Of a stretch of 64,000 bases of DNA, positions 33,884 to 45,557 are shown in pieces. The notes under the pieces are model-generated. The model was not told the DNA's origin, searched no databases, and worked only from the letters and a program-made list of their open reading frames with translations. Origin of the DNA: G965215145 sp965215145 (GTDB lineage: Bacteria > Bacteroidota > Rhodothermia > Rhodothermales > JANQRZ01). Position 1 is the stretch's first letter, and every line of letters begins with the position of its first letter. The stretch lies in the NCBI GenBank assembly GCA_965215145.1, contig OZ244038.1, positions 2,728,001 to 2,792,000 of the forward strand, read 5' to 3'. The translations under genes and the position numbers were made by a program.

Positions 33884-35557
33884 ATGCGCAACGCTACCGC
33901 ACGCCTCGGCCTGCTGGTGCTGTTCGGCCTCCTAGCGGTCCCCTCGTGGGCTCAGGAGTACGACATCACCTTCCAGGTCGACATGAGCACGGCGATCGAC
34001 AACTGCCAATTCGACCCCGACACCGACGGCGTCACCGTCCCCGGCAACTTCAACGGGTTCGACACGTCGGCCTTCCCCCTCTCCGACGGCGACGACGACG
34101 GCGTCTACACCGGCACCTACACCGTCGCCGAGGAGGACCTCACCGACCCCGACGGCGAGATGCGGTACAAGTTCTTCGCCACCGGCGAGTCCGTCGGCTG
34201 GGAGGACGGGAGCGACCGGGAGTTCGACCCGACCGAGGACACGACCCTCCCCGTGGCCGAGTTCAACTTCGACTTCGAGGACCAGTGCGACGCCACGACC
34301 GAGACCTACGAGCTCGAGTTCACCGTGAACATGGCGACGCAGATCCTCACGGGCGACTTCGACCCGAAGGAGGACCAGGTCTTCGTCGCGGGTGAGTTCC
34401 AGGGCTGGGACGCCACCGGCAACGAGCTCTTCCAAGACTTCTTCAACCCCGACCTCTACACCAACGTGTTCGAGGCTGAGGTGACGGTGCCGAGCTCGAA
34501 CCCCTACAAGTTCACCTTCCGCGACGCCGACGACCCGCCCGGCGAGGACATCACCTGGGAGAGCGGCGACGACCGCACCTTCGCCGTCACCGGCGACGAG
34601 GAGGACTCCGACAACAACGGCCTCCCGGAGGTCCTCATCGGCGGTGAGGACCGCTACTTCAGCGACATCAGCCCGGACGAGCTGCTCGGCGCCTCCGCGA
34701 CGGTGAAGTTCGAGGTCGACCTCCGCCCGGCGTTCTACTACCTCGAGGACAACGGCGAGCTCCCGGCCGACGTCCAGGGCGGCGGGACGACCGACGAGAT
34801 CACCGGCCTCTGGGTCAACGGCCCCGTCGCCGCGAGCGCCTCCGAGGACAACAACACGACGTGGGCCACGTGGGGCCCCGACGGCCTCGGCCAGCTCGAC
34901 ACCCGCGAGCTCTACGACGACGGCACCAACGGCGACGCCGTCGCGGGTGACACGATCTACACCCGCGACTACGTCTACGAAGCCGGCACCCCCCGCCGCC
35001 TCGTCGGGAAGTTCGGCGCCAGCGGCTACGACAACGAGGCCGGCTCCGGCAACGACCAGAACTTCTTCCTCACCGAGGGTACCTCGACCATCGAGGTCAA
35101 CTTCGGCTGCATCCAGAAGCAGGACGGCACCTTCGTCGACGAGACGAACGAGCCCGATGACTCGGACTACTTCGCGCCCTACGACCCGTACCTCCTCATC
35201 GACAACACGCAGACGGTCCCGACGTGCGTCGTCGTCCGCTCCGGCGGCGAGGACGACATGGGCACCGCCGTCGAGCCGACGGGGGTCACGCCGGAGGCGG
35301 CGCTGCTGCTCCCGAACTACCCGAACCCGTTCGCGGGCGAGACCACGTTCGAGTACGGCATCACCGAGGCCGCGCAGGTGACGCTCGCCGTCTACGACCT
35401 CATGGGCCGCCGCGTGGCGCTCCTCGTCGACCGCGTGCAGGCGCCGGACACGTACCGCGTCCGCTACGACGCCTCCGGGCTCGCCAGCGGCACGTACCTC
35501 TACCGGCTCGCCGCCGGGGACGCCGTGTTCACGCAGCGGATGACGGTCATCCGCTAA
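33884..35557 (+). CDS. Starch-binding-like T9SS surface protein
   Basis: The predicted protein has 557 residues and a signal peptide ending PSWAQ. Two consecutive beta-sandwich modules start YDITFQVDMSTAIDN and YELEFTVNMATQIL and carry VTVPGNFNGFDT and VFVAGEFQGWDA, the FNGW-type motif of CBM20/48-like or E-set starch-binding domains. A third, similar module starts VKFEVDLRPAFYYL. The C-terminal LLPNYPNPFAGETTFEYGI, LMGRRVALLVD and ASGTYLYRLAAGD are a type A sorting domain. It probably tethers starch at the cell surface for the downstream amylases, a role played by SusE/F in Bacteroides; that analogy is an inference. Confidence 0.85.
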   Translation: MRNATARLGLLVLFGLLAVPSWAQEYDITFQVDMSTAIDNCQFDPDTDGVTVPGNFNGFDTSAFPLSDGDDDGVYTGTYTVAEEDLTDPDGEMRYKFFATGESVGWEDGSDREFDPTEDTTLPVAEFNFDFEDQCDATTETYELEFTVNMATQILTGDFDPKEDQVFVAGEFQGWDATGNELFQDFFNPDLYTNVFEAEVTVPSSNPYKFTFRDADDPPGEDITWESGDDRTFAVTGDEEDSDNNGLPEVLIGGEDRYFSDISPDELLGASATVKFEVDLRPAFYYLEDNGELPADVQGGGTTDEITGLWVNGPVAASASEDNNTTWATWGPDGLGQLDTRELYDDGTNGDAVAGDTIYTRDYVYEAGTPRRLVGKFGASGYDNEAGSGNDQNFFLTEGTSTIEVNFGCIQKQDGTFVDETNEPDDSDYFAPYDPYLLIDNTQTVPTCVVVRSGGEDDMGTAVEPTGVTPEAALLLPNYPNPFAGETTFEYGITEAAQVTLAVYDLMGRRVALLVDRVQAPDTYRVRYDASGLASGTYLYRLAAGDAVFTQRMTVIR

Positions 35558-35579
35558 CGCGAGGACAGTGCAAGCCATC

Positions 35580-35698
35580 GGACCCCCCGCTCCCCTTGCG
35601 TCGCTTCGCTCCGGCTGCGCGGAACTGTCCCCCTTCTCAAGGGGGACAGCTTCTCGACGCCTGAGGGCGCAGCCCGATGCGAGGGAAGCGGGGGGTCC
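35580..35698. repeat. 120-bp palindromic element, copy A
   Basis: Terminal inverted repeats GGACCCCCCG (35580-35589) and CGGGGGGTCC (35689-35698) enclose a core hairpin CTGTCCCCCTT / AAGGGGGACAG (35625-35649, 11-bp stem, 3-nt loop). It has no coding capacity. Three relatives lie at 40.7, 43.2 and 58.3 kb. It lies between the starch-binding protein and the GH13 gene, where it could also act as an attenuator. Confidence 0.88.
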
Positions 35699-35753
35699 GT
35701 AACTACCGCTCCGCGCACATCCGCATACGCCCCATTCTCCTTCCCCTAGCCTC

Positions 35754-38644
35754 ATGCCGCGTCCCCTCCGCTTCGCCGCCCTCGCCCTGCTCCTCGGCCT
35801 CGCCGCAGGGCTGCCCCCGACGGCGGCGGCGCAGGAGCTCGACGTGACCTTCCGGTTCCTCCCGGACCTCGCGCCCCCGGAGGTCGGGACCGTCGAGCGC
35901 GCGTTCCTGCCCGGCTCGTTCAACGACTGGGGGCCGAACAGCGACGGCCGGATCAACATCGGCGCGCCGTCGCAGATGAGCTACGACGCGGACGCCGACG
36001 AGTACCGCTACACCGAGGCCCTCACCGTCGGCAGCGAGGTCTTCTACAAGCTCCACGTCCACGAGAACGCCAGCGGCTCGGACTACGAGTGGTTCGTGGA
36101 CCCCCTCGCCGCCGAGCCCTGCACCTTCGGCGGGTTCGGCTCGGATTGTCGCCTGGAGGTGACGGACCCGCTCGCCTTCCAGCCCGCCCGCGAGACCAAC
36201 GGCGACGGCGAGCTCGTCGCCGTCTCGGCCGGCGTCTTCGGGACCGAGGCCATCACGGCCATCGAGTTCCAGATCAACGACGACGAGCCGCAGGACGGGC
36301 TCGCGCACTACGACGTCGACTCCGGCATCTTCCGCTACGAGCTCCCCGAGCCCATCGAGGGCTCCGGCTACTTCCGGATCACCGCCACCGACCAGAGCGG
36401 CGACACCGCCGAGGCCGAGGTCGGCATCGTGCCCCCGACGGTGATCGACGAGGCGCGGCCGGCCGGGCTCCGCGACGGCATCACCTACGTCGACGACACG
36501 ACCGTCCGGCTCTCGCTGTTCGCCCCCTTCAAGGAGTTCGTCCACGTCGTCGGCGACTTCAATGGCTGGACCGCCGACCCCGGCTCGCTGCTCCGCCGCG
36601 ACGCCCGCGGCGCCGACCCCACGACCGCCGACTCGGTGTGGTGGTGGATCGAGCTCGACGGCCTCGCCGCCGGCGAGGAGGCCGCTTTCCAGTACCTCAT
36701 CGACGGCGAGTTGCGCATCGCAGACCCCTACAGCCACAAGGTCCTCCTCCCCGACGACGACTTCATCTCGGAGAGCACGTACCCCGGCCTCATGGAGTAC
36801 CCCGAGGGCGAGGCGTTCGGCGCGCCGGTCACCGTGATCGAGCCCGGCGCCGAGGCGTTCGTGTGGACCGACGGGGACTACGAGCGGCCGGCGATGAAGG
36901 ACCTCGTGATCTACGAACTGCTAGTCCGCGACTTCATCGCCGCGCACGACTACGAGACCCTCGCCGACACGCTCGACTACCTCGACCGCCTCGGCGTGAC
37001 GGCCATCGAGCTGATGCCGGTGGCCGAGTTCGGCGGCAACCTGAACTGGGGCTACCAGCCCCTCTTCCACCTCGCCCCCGACAAGTACTACGGCCCCGCC
37101 GAGGACCTCAAGGCGTTCATCGACGCCGCCCACGCCCGCGGCATCGCCATCATCCTCGACGTCGTCTACAACCACGCCGACGCCCCCTCCCCGCTCGTCG
37201 CGCTCTACGGCTGCACCGAGGAGGGCCTCTACACCAACGACCCCGCGCGCCACCCCTTCAACGTCTTCTGCGACCTCGACCACACCCAGCCCGCCACGCA
37301 AGCCTGGCTCGACCGCGCCAATCGGTACTGGATCGAGGAGTTCCACGTCGACGGCTACCGCTACGACCTCTCGAAGGGGTTCATGCAGACGGGGCCGTGG
37401 GACGGCTACAACGACCAGCGTGTGAACCTCCTCACCCGGATGGCCGACGAGCTGTGGGAAGTCGATGACGAGGCGTACCTCATCCTGGAGCACCTCGGCG
37501 ACTTCGGCGAGGAGGAGGTGCTCGCGGAGTACGGCCGCGACGAGGGGCTGCCGGGGATGATGGTCTGGAACAAGATGAACCGGGAGTACAGCCAGAGCGC
37601 GATGGGCTACCTCTCGGACAGCGGGTTCTCCAGCGACCTCTCGCGGACGTACCCGCCCAACCGCGGCCTCCCCGTCACCGGCGCCGTGACGTACATGGAG
37701 AGCCACGACGAGCAGTGGCTGATGTACCGGAACCTCACCTTCGGCAACTCGAACGGCTCCTATGACATCACGGACCTCGCGACGGCCCTCGACCGCCAGA
37801 AGCTCGTCGGCACCTTCTTCTTCACGGTCCCCGGCCCGCGGATGCTGTGGCAGTTCGGGGAGCTCGGCTACGGCGGGATGGACGACGAGTGCCTCGTCGA
37901 GGGGGAGTACCCCGGCGAGTGCGAGCCCGGCGTCCCCGGCCGCACCGCGCCCAAGCCGATCCGTTGGAGCTACGCCGACGACCCCGAGCGCGAGAAGCTC
38001 TACAAGACGTGGGCGGCGCTGATGAACCTCCGCCAGGACTACGCGGTCTTCACCAGCCCCGAGACCGAGGTGGACCTCGAAGTCGGGCAGGGGGACCCGT
38101 CGCGCTCGATCAAGCTCTCCCTCCCCGACGCCCCCGACGGCGAGCCCACCGAGGTCGTGATCGTCGGCAACTTCGGCCTCGCCCCGCGCGACGTCTCGAT
38201 CTCGTTCCCGGAGACGGGGACGTGGTACGAGTTCTTCTCCGACACGGAGCTCGACGTCACGGCCGCCAGCACGAGCCTGCTCCTCCAGCCCGGCGAGGCG
38301 CGGATCTACACCGACACCGACGTGCCCTCGCCGGAAGGCGGCATCTTCACCGTGGACGACGAGGGCGGCCCCGCCGAGCCCGCCGCCTTCCGCCTCGACG
38401 CGCCGTTCCCGAACCCGGCTTCCTCCAGGGCCACCGTCGCCTTCGGGCTCGACCGCGCGGGCGACGTGCGCCTGGAGGTCTACGACGTGCTCGGCCGCCG
38501 CGTCGCCGTCCTCGCCGAGGGGCCGCACGCGGCCGGCCCGCACCGCGCCACCCTCGACGCCGCCGCGCTGCCGAGCGGGACGTACCTCGTCCGCCTCACG
38601 GCCGGCGCCCGCACCCAGACCGCCCGCCTCACCCTCGTCCGCTG

Positions 38645-38645
<1 letters not shown>
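35754..38645 (+). CDS. Secreted GH13 alpha-amylase/pullulanase-type enzyme with T9SS domain
   Basis: The predicted protein has 963 residues and a signal peptide ending TAAAQ. It carries an N-terminal FLPGSFNDWGPN module, a second E-set/CBM48-like module (VVGDFNGWTAD, near 265), a GH13 barrel (about 385-790), and a C-terminal type A sorting domain (FPNPASSRATVAFGL to the end). The catalytic residues are Asp538 in DGYRYDLSKGF, Glu579 in LILEHLGD and Asp652 in ESHDEQ. ILDVVYNHAD is conserved region I. It should cleave starch or branched alpha-glucan at the cell surface. Its stop overlaps the next GH13 gene (TGATG). Confidence 0.93.
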
Positions 38646-40678
<2,033 letters not shown>

Positions 40679-40695
40679 GCCGATGCGCCGCGATC

Positions 40696-40832
40696 GCCCC
40701 CCGTTCGGGCCGCGCATCGGTCTACGGGACGGGTCCCTCCGCCCTCAGGCACGGCCCAAACTGTCCCCCTTCGGAGGGGGGACAGCCGCGCGCAGCCGGA
40801 GCCGGAGGCGACGCAAGCGTGGCGGGGGGTCC
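40696..40832. repeat. 120-bp-type palindromic element, copy B (degenerate)
   Basis: The right end CGGGGGGTCC (40823-40832) is intact, the left end is degenerate (GCCCCCCG at 40696-40703), and the core CTGTCCCCCT / AGGGGGGACAG lies at 40761-40785. It is longer than the other copies, so it may contain a small insertion. It lies directly upstream of the MalE-like gene, in frame with it. Confidence 0.75.
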
Positions 40833-40894
40833 GGGCACGGCGGCGCCGTGCCCCTACGGCGACGTGGTCGAGACGCGACATGTCGCGTCTCGAC
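40833..40894. repeat. Two adjacent short palindromes overlapping the start of the MalE-like gene
   Basis: The first has arms GGGCACGGCG (40833-40842) and CGCCGTGCCC (40844-40853) and ends in CTAC. The second is a perfect 28-bp palindrome at 40867-40894 with half site GTCGAGACGCGACA. Together they supply the GTG start and much of the signal peptide n-region of the downstream lipoprotein. Confidence 0.9.
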
Positions 40895-42116
40895 GGCGGT
40901 CGTAGCGGCAGTGCTGCTCCTCGCCGGTTGTGGCCCCGAGGACGACCGCACGCGGATCCGCGTGTGGCACCAGAAGACCGGCGCCGAGCGCGACTTCTTC
41001 AACGCCGCCGTCGAGCGCTACAACGCCCGGCAGGACACCGTCGTCGTGGAGCCGCTGTACCGCGAGACCGAGGAGCTGCGCAACCTCTTCGTCGTGGCGG
41101 CCGTCGGCGGACAGGGGCCGGAGGTCATCTTCGGGCCGGCCGACAACGTCGGCGTCCTCGCCGTGACGGAGACGCTGATGCCGCTCGACGAGGTGCTCCC
41201 CGCGAGCTACCTGGCGCAGTTCACCGACGAGGGCGTCGTCCGCTGGGCGGCCGAGGGCGAGGGCGAGCCGTGGCTCCTCGCCGACCAGCTCGGCAACCAC
41301 CTCACGCTCGTCTACAACGAGGCCTTCTTCGAGGAGGCGCCCGCGACGATGGACGCCTTCGTGGAGGCCCTCCAGCGGATCACCGTGGACGAGGACGGCG
41401 ACGGCCGGCCGGACCAGTACGGCCTGACGTGGAACTACCGCGAGCCGTTCTTCTTCATCCCCTTCCTCACCGGCTTCGGGGGGTGGGTGATGGACGAGGA
41501 CGGCACCCCCACGCTCGACACCCCCGAGACCGTCGCCGCCATCCGGTTCGTGCTTGACCTCCGCGACCGCTACCGGGTGATCCCGGCCGAGAGCGACTAT
41601 GACGTGGCCGAGACGCTGTTCAAGGAGGGCCGTGCCGCCGCCATCATCAACGGTCCGTGGGCCTGGACCGGCTACGCCGACTCCGGCATCGATTACGGCA
41701 TCGCCCCGATCCCGCGGGTGAACCAGACCGGCCTGTGGGCCGCGCCGATGGTGTCCGCAAAGGGCTACTCGGTGAACGTGAACGTGCCGGACGAGCGATT
41801 GCCCGCCGTGCGCGACCTCCTGATGTACCTCACCGGCCCGGAGGTCCAACGCGAGATGGCCGCCGACTTGGCGACCGTCCCCACGGTGCGGAGCGTCCGC
41901 GAGAGCGACGCCGTCCGCGACAACCCGCTCCTGCAGGCGTCGCTGGCGGCGCTGGAGAAGGGGCGGATGATGCCCGTGGCCCCGCAGATCCGGCAGGTCT
42001 GGGACGGCATGCGCGGGCCGTACCAACTCGTGATGAACGGGGCCGTGACGCCGGAGGAGGGCGCCCGCCTCATGCAGCAGGAGGTCGAAAAGCGCATCGC
42101 GGATACTTTCCTATAG
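40848..42116 (+). CDS. malE: MalE-like maltodextrin ABC-importer substrate-binding lipoprotein
   Basis: The predicted protein has 422 residues from the GTG at 40848. The lipoprotein signal runs MPLRRRGRDATCRVSTAVVA and on to LLLAGC, whose Cys is acylated. The fold is cluster-type MalE: IRVWHQKTGAERDFFNAAVE, GPEVIFGPADNVG, TLVYNEAFFEEAP, AAAIINGPWAWTGYADSG and YSVNVNV. Earlier in-frame ATGs (from 40668) would add about 55-60 Arg-rich residues translated from the repeat element, which I think spurious. It delivers maltodextrins to the MalFG permease encoded next. The symbol is by family and context; the sugar is not proven. Confidence 0.88.
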   Translation: MPLRRRGRDATCRVSTAVVAAVLLLAGCGPEDDRTRIRVWHQKTGAERDFFNAAVERYNARQDTVVVEPLYRETEELRNLFVVAAVGGQGPEVIFGPADNVGVLAVTETLMPLDEVLPASYLAQFTDEGVVRWAAEGEGEPWLLADQLGNHLTLVYNEAFFEEAPATMDAFVEALQRITVDEDGDGRPDQYGLTWNYREPFFFIPFLTGFGGWVMDEDGTPTLDTPETVAAIRFVLDLRDRYRVIPAESDYDVAETLFKEGRAAAIINGPWAWTGYADSGIDYGIAPIPRVNQTGLWAAPMVSAKGYSVNVNVPDERLPAVRDLLMYLTGPEVQREMAADLATVPTVRSVRESDAVRDNPLLQASLAALEKGRMMPVAPQIRQVWDGMRGPYQLVMNGAVTPEEGARLMQQEVEKRIADTFL

Positions 42117-42128
42117 CGTGTTCCGTGT

Positions 42129-42181
42129 TGCGTGTCGGCGCCCCGATTGACCGATACGCAAGACGCAACGCGCGACACGCA
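42129..42181. repeat. Inverted repeat in the malE-malF junction
   Basis: The arms TGCGTGTCG (42129-42137) and CGACACGCA (42173-42181) flank 35 bases, with extra partial complementarity (CGTGTTGCG versus CGCAACGCG). A related CCGTGTTGCGTGT stretch reappears after pgk at the window end. Confidence 0.6.
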
Positions 42182-42184
42182 CCC

Positions 42185-43204
42185 ATGCTCGAAGCGAAGT
42201 CCTCTACGGCCGGCCTCGAAGCGCGCGAGCGCGCGAAGGAGCGGGCGGGCCACGACAGCCCCCGGCTGCGGCCCCCGGCCGACGCCGAGCGCCCGCCGGT
42301 CCGGCACTCGCGCTTCACCGAGCGCGGTCGGCAGCGGCTGTTCCTCCTGGTCCTGCTCGGGCCGACGGTGCTCGTGGTCCTCGCGGTGGTGGCGTACCCG
42401 TTCGTCTACAACGTGGTGCTGTCGCTCTCGAACATGAACCTCTACCACATCCGCGACTGGGAGGTGATCGGGCTCCAGCAGTACGCGGCCGTGTTCGCCG
42501 AGCCGGCGTTCTGGGGGGTGTTCGGGAAGACGGTGATCTGGACGGCCGTGAACGTCGTGTTCCACGTCGGGCTCGGGGTGTTCCTGGCGGTCCAGCTCAA
42601 CAAGCGGTTCGTGGCGGGGAAGCCGGCGTGGCGGGTGTTGCTGATCCTGCCGTGGGCGCTGCCGCAGTACATCACCGCGCTGACGTGGCGGGGGATGTTC
42701 AACTACGAGTACGGCGCCGTCAACCTCTTCCTCAACAAGTACCTCGGGATGGCGCCCGTGGCGTGGCTGACGAGCCCGCTGGAGGCGTTCGGCGCGGTGA
42801 TCCTGACGAACATCTGGCTCGGCTTCCCCTTCATGATGGTCGTCGCGTTGGGCGGCCTCCAGTCGATCCCGCAGGAGCTCTACGAGGCGGCCGACGTGGA
42901 CGGGGCGAGCGCGTGGACGCAGTTCCGCCGGATCACGGCGCCGCTGCTGCGCCCGGTGATGATCCCGGCCATCACGCTCGGGACGGTGTGGACGTTCAAC
43001 AACATCAACGTCGTCTGGCTCGTCTCGAACGGCGGCGAGCCGAACGACCAGACCCACATCCTCGTCAGCTACGTCTACGAGGCCGCCTTCTCGATGTACC
43101 GGTTCGGGTGGGCCGCGGCGCTCTCGATGGTGATCTTCGGCATCCTCTTCCTGTTCACGCAGGTCCTCCTCAACAAGACGAACGCCACCGAGGCGGCCTA
43201 CTGA
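42185..43204 (+). CDS. malF: MalF-type ABC importer permease
   Basis: The predicted protein has 339 residues. A charged N-terminal region of about 50 residues (ARERAKERAGHDSPR) is followed by six hydrophobic helices. The EAA loop that docks with MalK is ELYEAADVDGASAWTQFRRI followed by TAPLLRP. WFNNINVVWL-like (here TFNNINVVWLVSNGG) is typical of sugar permeases of the MalF/UgpA class. The ATG at 42185 follows a short inverted repeat. It pairs with the next permease to form the membrane channel. Confidence 0.93.
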   Translation: MLEAKSSTAGLEARERAKERAGHDSPRLRPPADAERPPVRHSRFTERGRQRLFLLVLLGPTVLVVLAVVAYPFVYNVVLSLSNMNLYHIRDWEVIGLQQYAAVFAEPAFWGVFGKTVIWTAVNVVFHVGLGVFLAVQLNKRFVAGKPAWRVLLILPWALPQYITALTWRGMFNYEYGAVNLFLNKYLGMAPVAWLTSPLEAFGAVILTNIWLGFPFMMVVALGGLQSIPQELYEAADVDGASAWTQFRRITAPLLRPVMIPAITLGTVWTFNNINVVWLVSNGGEPNDQTHILVSYVYEAAFSMYRFGWAAALSMVIFGILFLFTQVLLNKTNATEAAY

Positions 43205-43219
43205 TGATGGTCGGAAAGG

Positions 43220-43337
43220 GCACCCCCCGTCGCGTTTGCGGTCGCTGCGCTCCCGGCTGCACGCGACTGTCCCCCTTGTCAAGGGGGACAGCTTGTCGCG
43301 CCCTGAGCGCAGCGACGGCGTGGCGAGCGGGGGGTCC
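43220..43337. repeat. 120-bp palindromic element, copy C
   Basis: The ends are CACCCCCCG-type (43220-43229) and CGGGGGGTCC (43328-43337). The core is CTGTCCCCCTT / AAGGGGGACAG at 43267-43291. It fills the malF-malG junction, the only long gap between the two permease genes, so its hairpin must be transcribed in the operon mRNA. Confidence 0.88.
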
Positions 43338-43371
43338 GCGCACGCCTTCTCTACCTTAAAGCAACACGGCG

Positions 43372-44220
43372 ATGACAAAGAAAAGGCGCACCCCCGGACA
43401 GATCGCGGGCATGGTCGGCACGTACGGCGTGCTCGTCGTGTTCGCGTTCATCGCCGTCTACCCCGTCACGCGGATCGTCACCGTCAGCCTCCGCCCCGGC
43501 GACCAGCTCCTCTCGACGTCGCTCGCGCTGATCCCCGAGGGGGCCACGCTCGACAACTTCCGCGAGCTGCTGTTCGAGACGGAGTTCCTCAGGTGGCTGT
43601 TCAACTCCCTCGTCGTCAGCCTCGTGGTCACGGTCACGGGCGTGGCGCTGGCGTCCACGGCGGGGTACGCGCTCAGCCGGTTCCGCTTCCGCGGGCGCGG
43701 GGGGATGCTGAGCGGGCTCCTCGTCACCCAGATGTTCCCCGCGACGATGCTGCTGCTCCCCCTCTACGTGGTGCTGATCCAGCTCCAACTCCTCAACTCC
43801 TACCTCGGCATCATCGTGATCTACTCGGCCACCGCGCTGCCGTTCTGCGTGTGGCAGATGAAGGGGTACTACGACACGATCCCCGTGGCGCTGGAGGAGG
43901 CCGCGCGGATCGACGGGTGCTCGCCGTGGCAGGCGTTCACGAAGGTGGTCTTCCCGCTCGCCGCGCCGGCGCTGGTCATCACGGCACTCTTCTCCTTTAT
44001 GAGCGCGTGGAACGAGTACGTCGTCGCCAACGTGGTCCTGCAGGACACGGACCTGTTCACGTTGCCGCTGGGGCTGAAGATGTTCCAGGGCTCGATGACG
44101 ACGCAGTGGGGGCTCTACGCCGCGGGCGCGCTGCTGGTGTCCGTCCCGGTGGTGCTCCTGTTCCTCGTCCTCAGCCGCTACCTCATCGGCGGCCTCACCC
44201 TCGGCGCCGTGAAGGGCTGA
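43372..44220 (+). CDS. malG: MalG-type ABC importer permease
   Basis: The predicted protein has 282 residues with six transmembrane helices. The EAA motif EEAARIDGCSPWQAFTKVVF followed by PLAAP identifies a sugar permease. FNSLVVSLVVTVTGVALAS and GYALSRFRFRGRG are characteristic of the MalG/UgpE class. It starts 34 bases after a 120-bp palindromic element and is followed by an inverted-repeat leader before the ATPase gene. Confidence 0.94.
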   Translation: MTKKRRTPGQIAGMVGTYGVLVVFAFIAVYPVTRIVTVSLRPGDQLLSTSLALIPEGATLDNFRELLFETEFLRWLFNSLVVSLVVTVTGVALASTAGYALSRFRFRGRGGMLSGLLVTQMFPATMLLLPLYVVLIQLQLLNSYLGIIVIYSATALPFCVWQMKGYYDTIPVALEEAARIDGCSPWQAFTKVVFPLAAPALVITALFSFMSAWNEYVVANVVLQDTDLFTLPLGLKMFQGSMTTQWGLYAAGALLVSVPVVLLFLVLSRYLIGGLTLGAVKG

Positions 44221-44230
44221 GGGAAGTTTG

Positions 44231-44284
44231 GAGTCGTGAGTTGTGAGTCCTGAGTTAGCGACTCATAACCCACGACTCACAACC
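44231..44284. repeat. GAGT/ACTC inverted repeat in the malG-malK junction
   Basis: GAGTCGTG (44231-44238) pairs with CACGACTC (44271-44278), and AGTTGTGAGT pairs with ACTCACAACC with one mismatch. Related GAGTCGTGAGT text occurs after the cation antiporter gene near 21410-21440 and in the glpD/LON junction. It ends ten bases before the malK ATG. Confidence 0.65.
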
Positions 44285-44293
44285 CGCAACTCA

Positions 44294-45445
44294 ATGGCAA
44301 GCGTCCAGCTAGACAACGTCCGGAAGGTCTATGACGGCGAGTTCGAGGCCGTCAGGGGCGCCTCGTTCGAAGTCGCCGACGGCGAGTTCGTCGTGTTCGT
44401 CGGGCCGAGCGGGTGCGGGAAGAGCACGCTGCTGCGGATGATCGCGGGGCTGGAGGAGATCACGAGCGGTACCCTCCGCATCGGGGAGCGCGTGGTGAAC
44501 GACCTCGCACCGAAGGACCGCGACGTGGCGATGGTCTTCCAGAGCTACGCGCTCTACCCCCACCTCACCGTGCGCGAGAACATGGGCTTCGGGCTGAAGG
44601 TCCGGAAGTACCCGAAGGCCGAGATCGCGCAGCGCGTCGAGGAGGCCGCCGAGATCCTCGGCGTAGGCGCCGTGCTGGACCGCAAGCCGAAGGCGCTCTC
44701 CGGCGGGCAGCGCCAGCGGGTCGCCGTCGGGCGGGCCATCGTGCGCAAGCCCGCCGTGTTCCTGTTCGATGAGCCGCTCTCGAACCTCGACGCCAAGCTC
44801 CGGGTCCAGATGCGGACCGAGATCTCGAAGCTCCACCGCCGCCTCCAGGCCACGATGGTCTACGTCACCCACGACCAGGTCGAGGCGATGACGATGGGGG
44901 ACCGGATCGTGGTGCTGAAGGACGGCGTCGTCCAGCAGATCGACACCCCGCTCCGGCTCTACGACCACCCGGCCAACGCCTTCGTCGCGGGCTTCATCGG
45001 CAGCCCGGCGATGAACTTCGTGGACGGCGCGCTAGAGCAGGCCGCCGCCGGCCTCGTCTTCCGCGCCCGCGGCGACGCCTTCACCGTGCCCGTGCCCGAG
45101 CCGCAGGCCGCCGCCCTCCGCGGCCACGCCGGCAAGCCCGTCACGCTCGGCGTCCGCCCCGAGGACCTCTACGTCGCCGGTCCCGACGGCGCCACGGCTC
45201 GCCTCGACAGCCCCTCAGCCGCCGCGACGTGGCAGCTCGACGTGCTGGAGCCGATGGGGAACGAGGTCGTCCTCTACGCCAGCCTCGGCTTCAACGGGAG
45301 CGGGCACGCCGTCGTCGCCCGCGTGGCGCCGCAGCCGCTCCCCCAGCCCGGCGCCCCGATCGCGCTCGCCCTCGACCTCGGCAAGCTCCACTTCTTCGAC
45401 CACGAGACGGAAGAAACACTCGCCGACCTCCCAGCCACCGCCTGA
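44294..45445 (+). CDS. malK: MalK/UgpC-type ABC importer ATPase
   Basis: The predicted protein has 383 residues. Walker A is GPSGCGKST, the Q-loop VFQSYALYPHL, the signature LSGGQRQRVAVGRA, Walker B VFLFDEPLSNLD and the H-loop VYVTHDQVEAM. Residues 240-383 form the regulatory OB-fold (TOBE) domain (VTLGVRPEDL, HAVVARV). It energises the MalFG permease and may also serve other sugar importers. The ATG at 44294 is preferred to a GTG at 44243 because the extension would be encoded by the inverted-repeat leader. Confidence 0.95.
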   Translation: MASVQLDNVRKVYDGEFEAVRGASFEVADGEFVVFVGPSGCGKSTLLRMIAGLEEITSGTLRIGERVVNDLAPKDRDVAMVFQSYALYPHLTVRENMGFGLKVRKYPKAEIAQRVEEAAEILGVGAVLDRKPKALSGGQRQRVAVGRAIVRKPAVFLFDEPLSNLDAKLRVQMRTEISKLHRRLQATMVYVTHDQVEAMTMGDRIVVLKDGVVQQIDTPLRLYDHPANAFVAGFIGSPAMNFVDGALEQAAAGLVFRARGDAFTVPVPEPQAAALRGHAGKPVTLGVRPEDLYVAGPDGATARLDSPSAAATWQLDVLEPMGNEVVLYASLGFNGSGHAVVARVAPQPLPQPGAPIALALDLGKLHFFDHETEETLADLPATA

Positions 45446-45470
45446 TTGGCCTCCCCTATTAACCCTATGA

Positions 45471-45543
45471 GTCATCCCCGCGCAGGCGGGGATCCAGAAG
45501 GAGCCGCAGCATACTCTGGATCCCGGATCAAGTCCGGGATGAC
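45471..45543. repeat. REP/BIME-like element, copy 2
   Basis: The left hairpin (identical to 15741-15765 over GTCATCCCC through GGGGATCCA) and the right hairpin (TCCCGGATCAAGTCCGGGA then TGAC) match copy 1, while the central spacer differs. It lies between the MalK-type and GH31 genes. Confidence 0.88.
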
Positions 45544-45557
45544 AGGATGGGGGCCTA

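Noticed and set aside
35559..35753. The hairpin of element A as a simple intrinsic terminator
   Set aside because: The 3' side has no T-run and the unit recurs with its flanking ends, so it is better described as a dispersed element that may incidentally terminate.
43205..43371. A small gene between malF and malG
   Set aside because: Open frames here are made of the 120-bp palindromic element and have no relation to any family.
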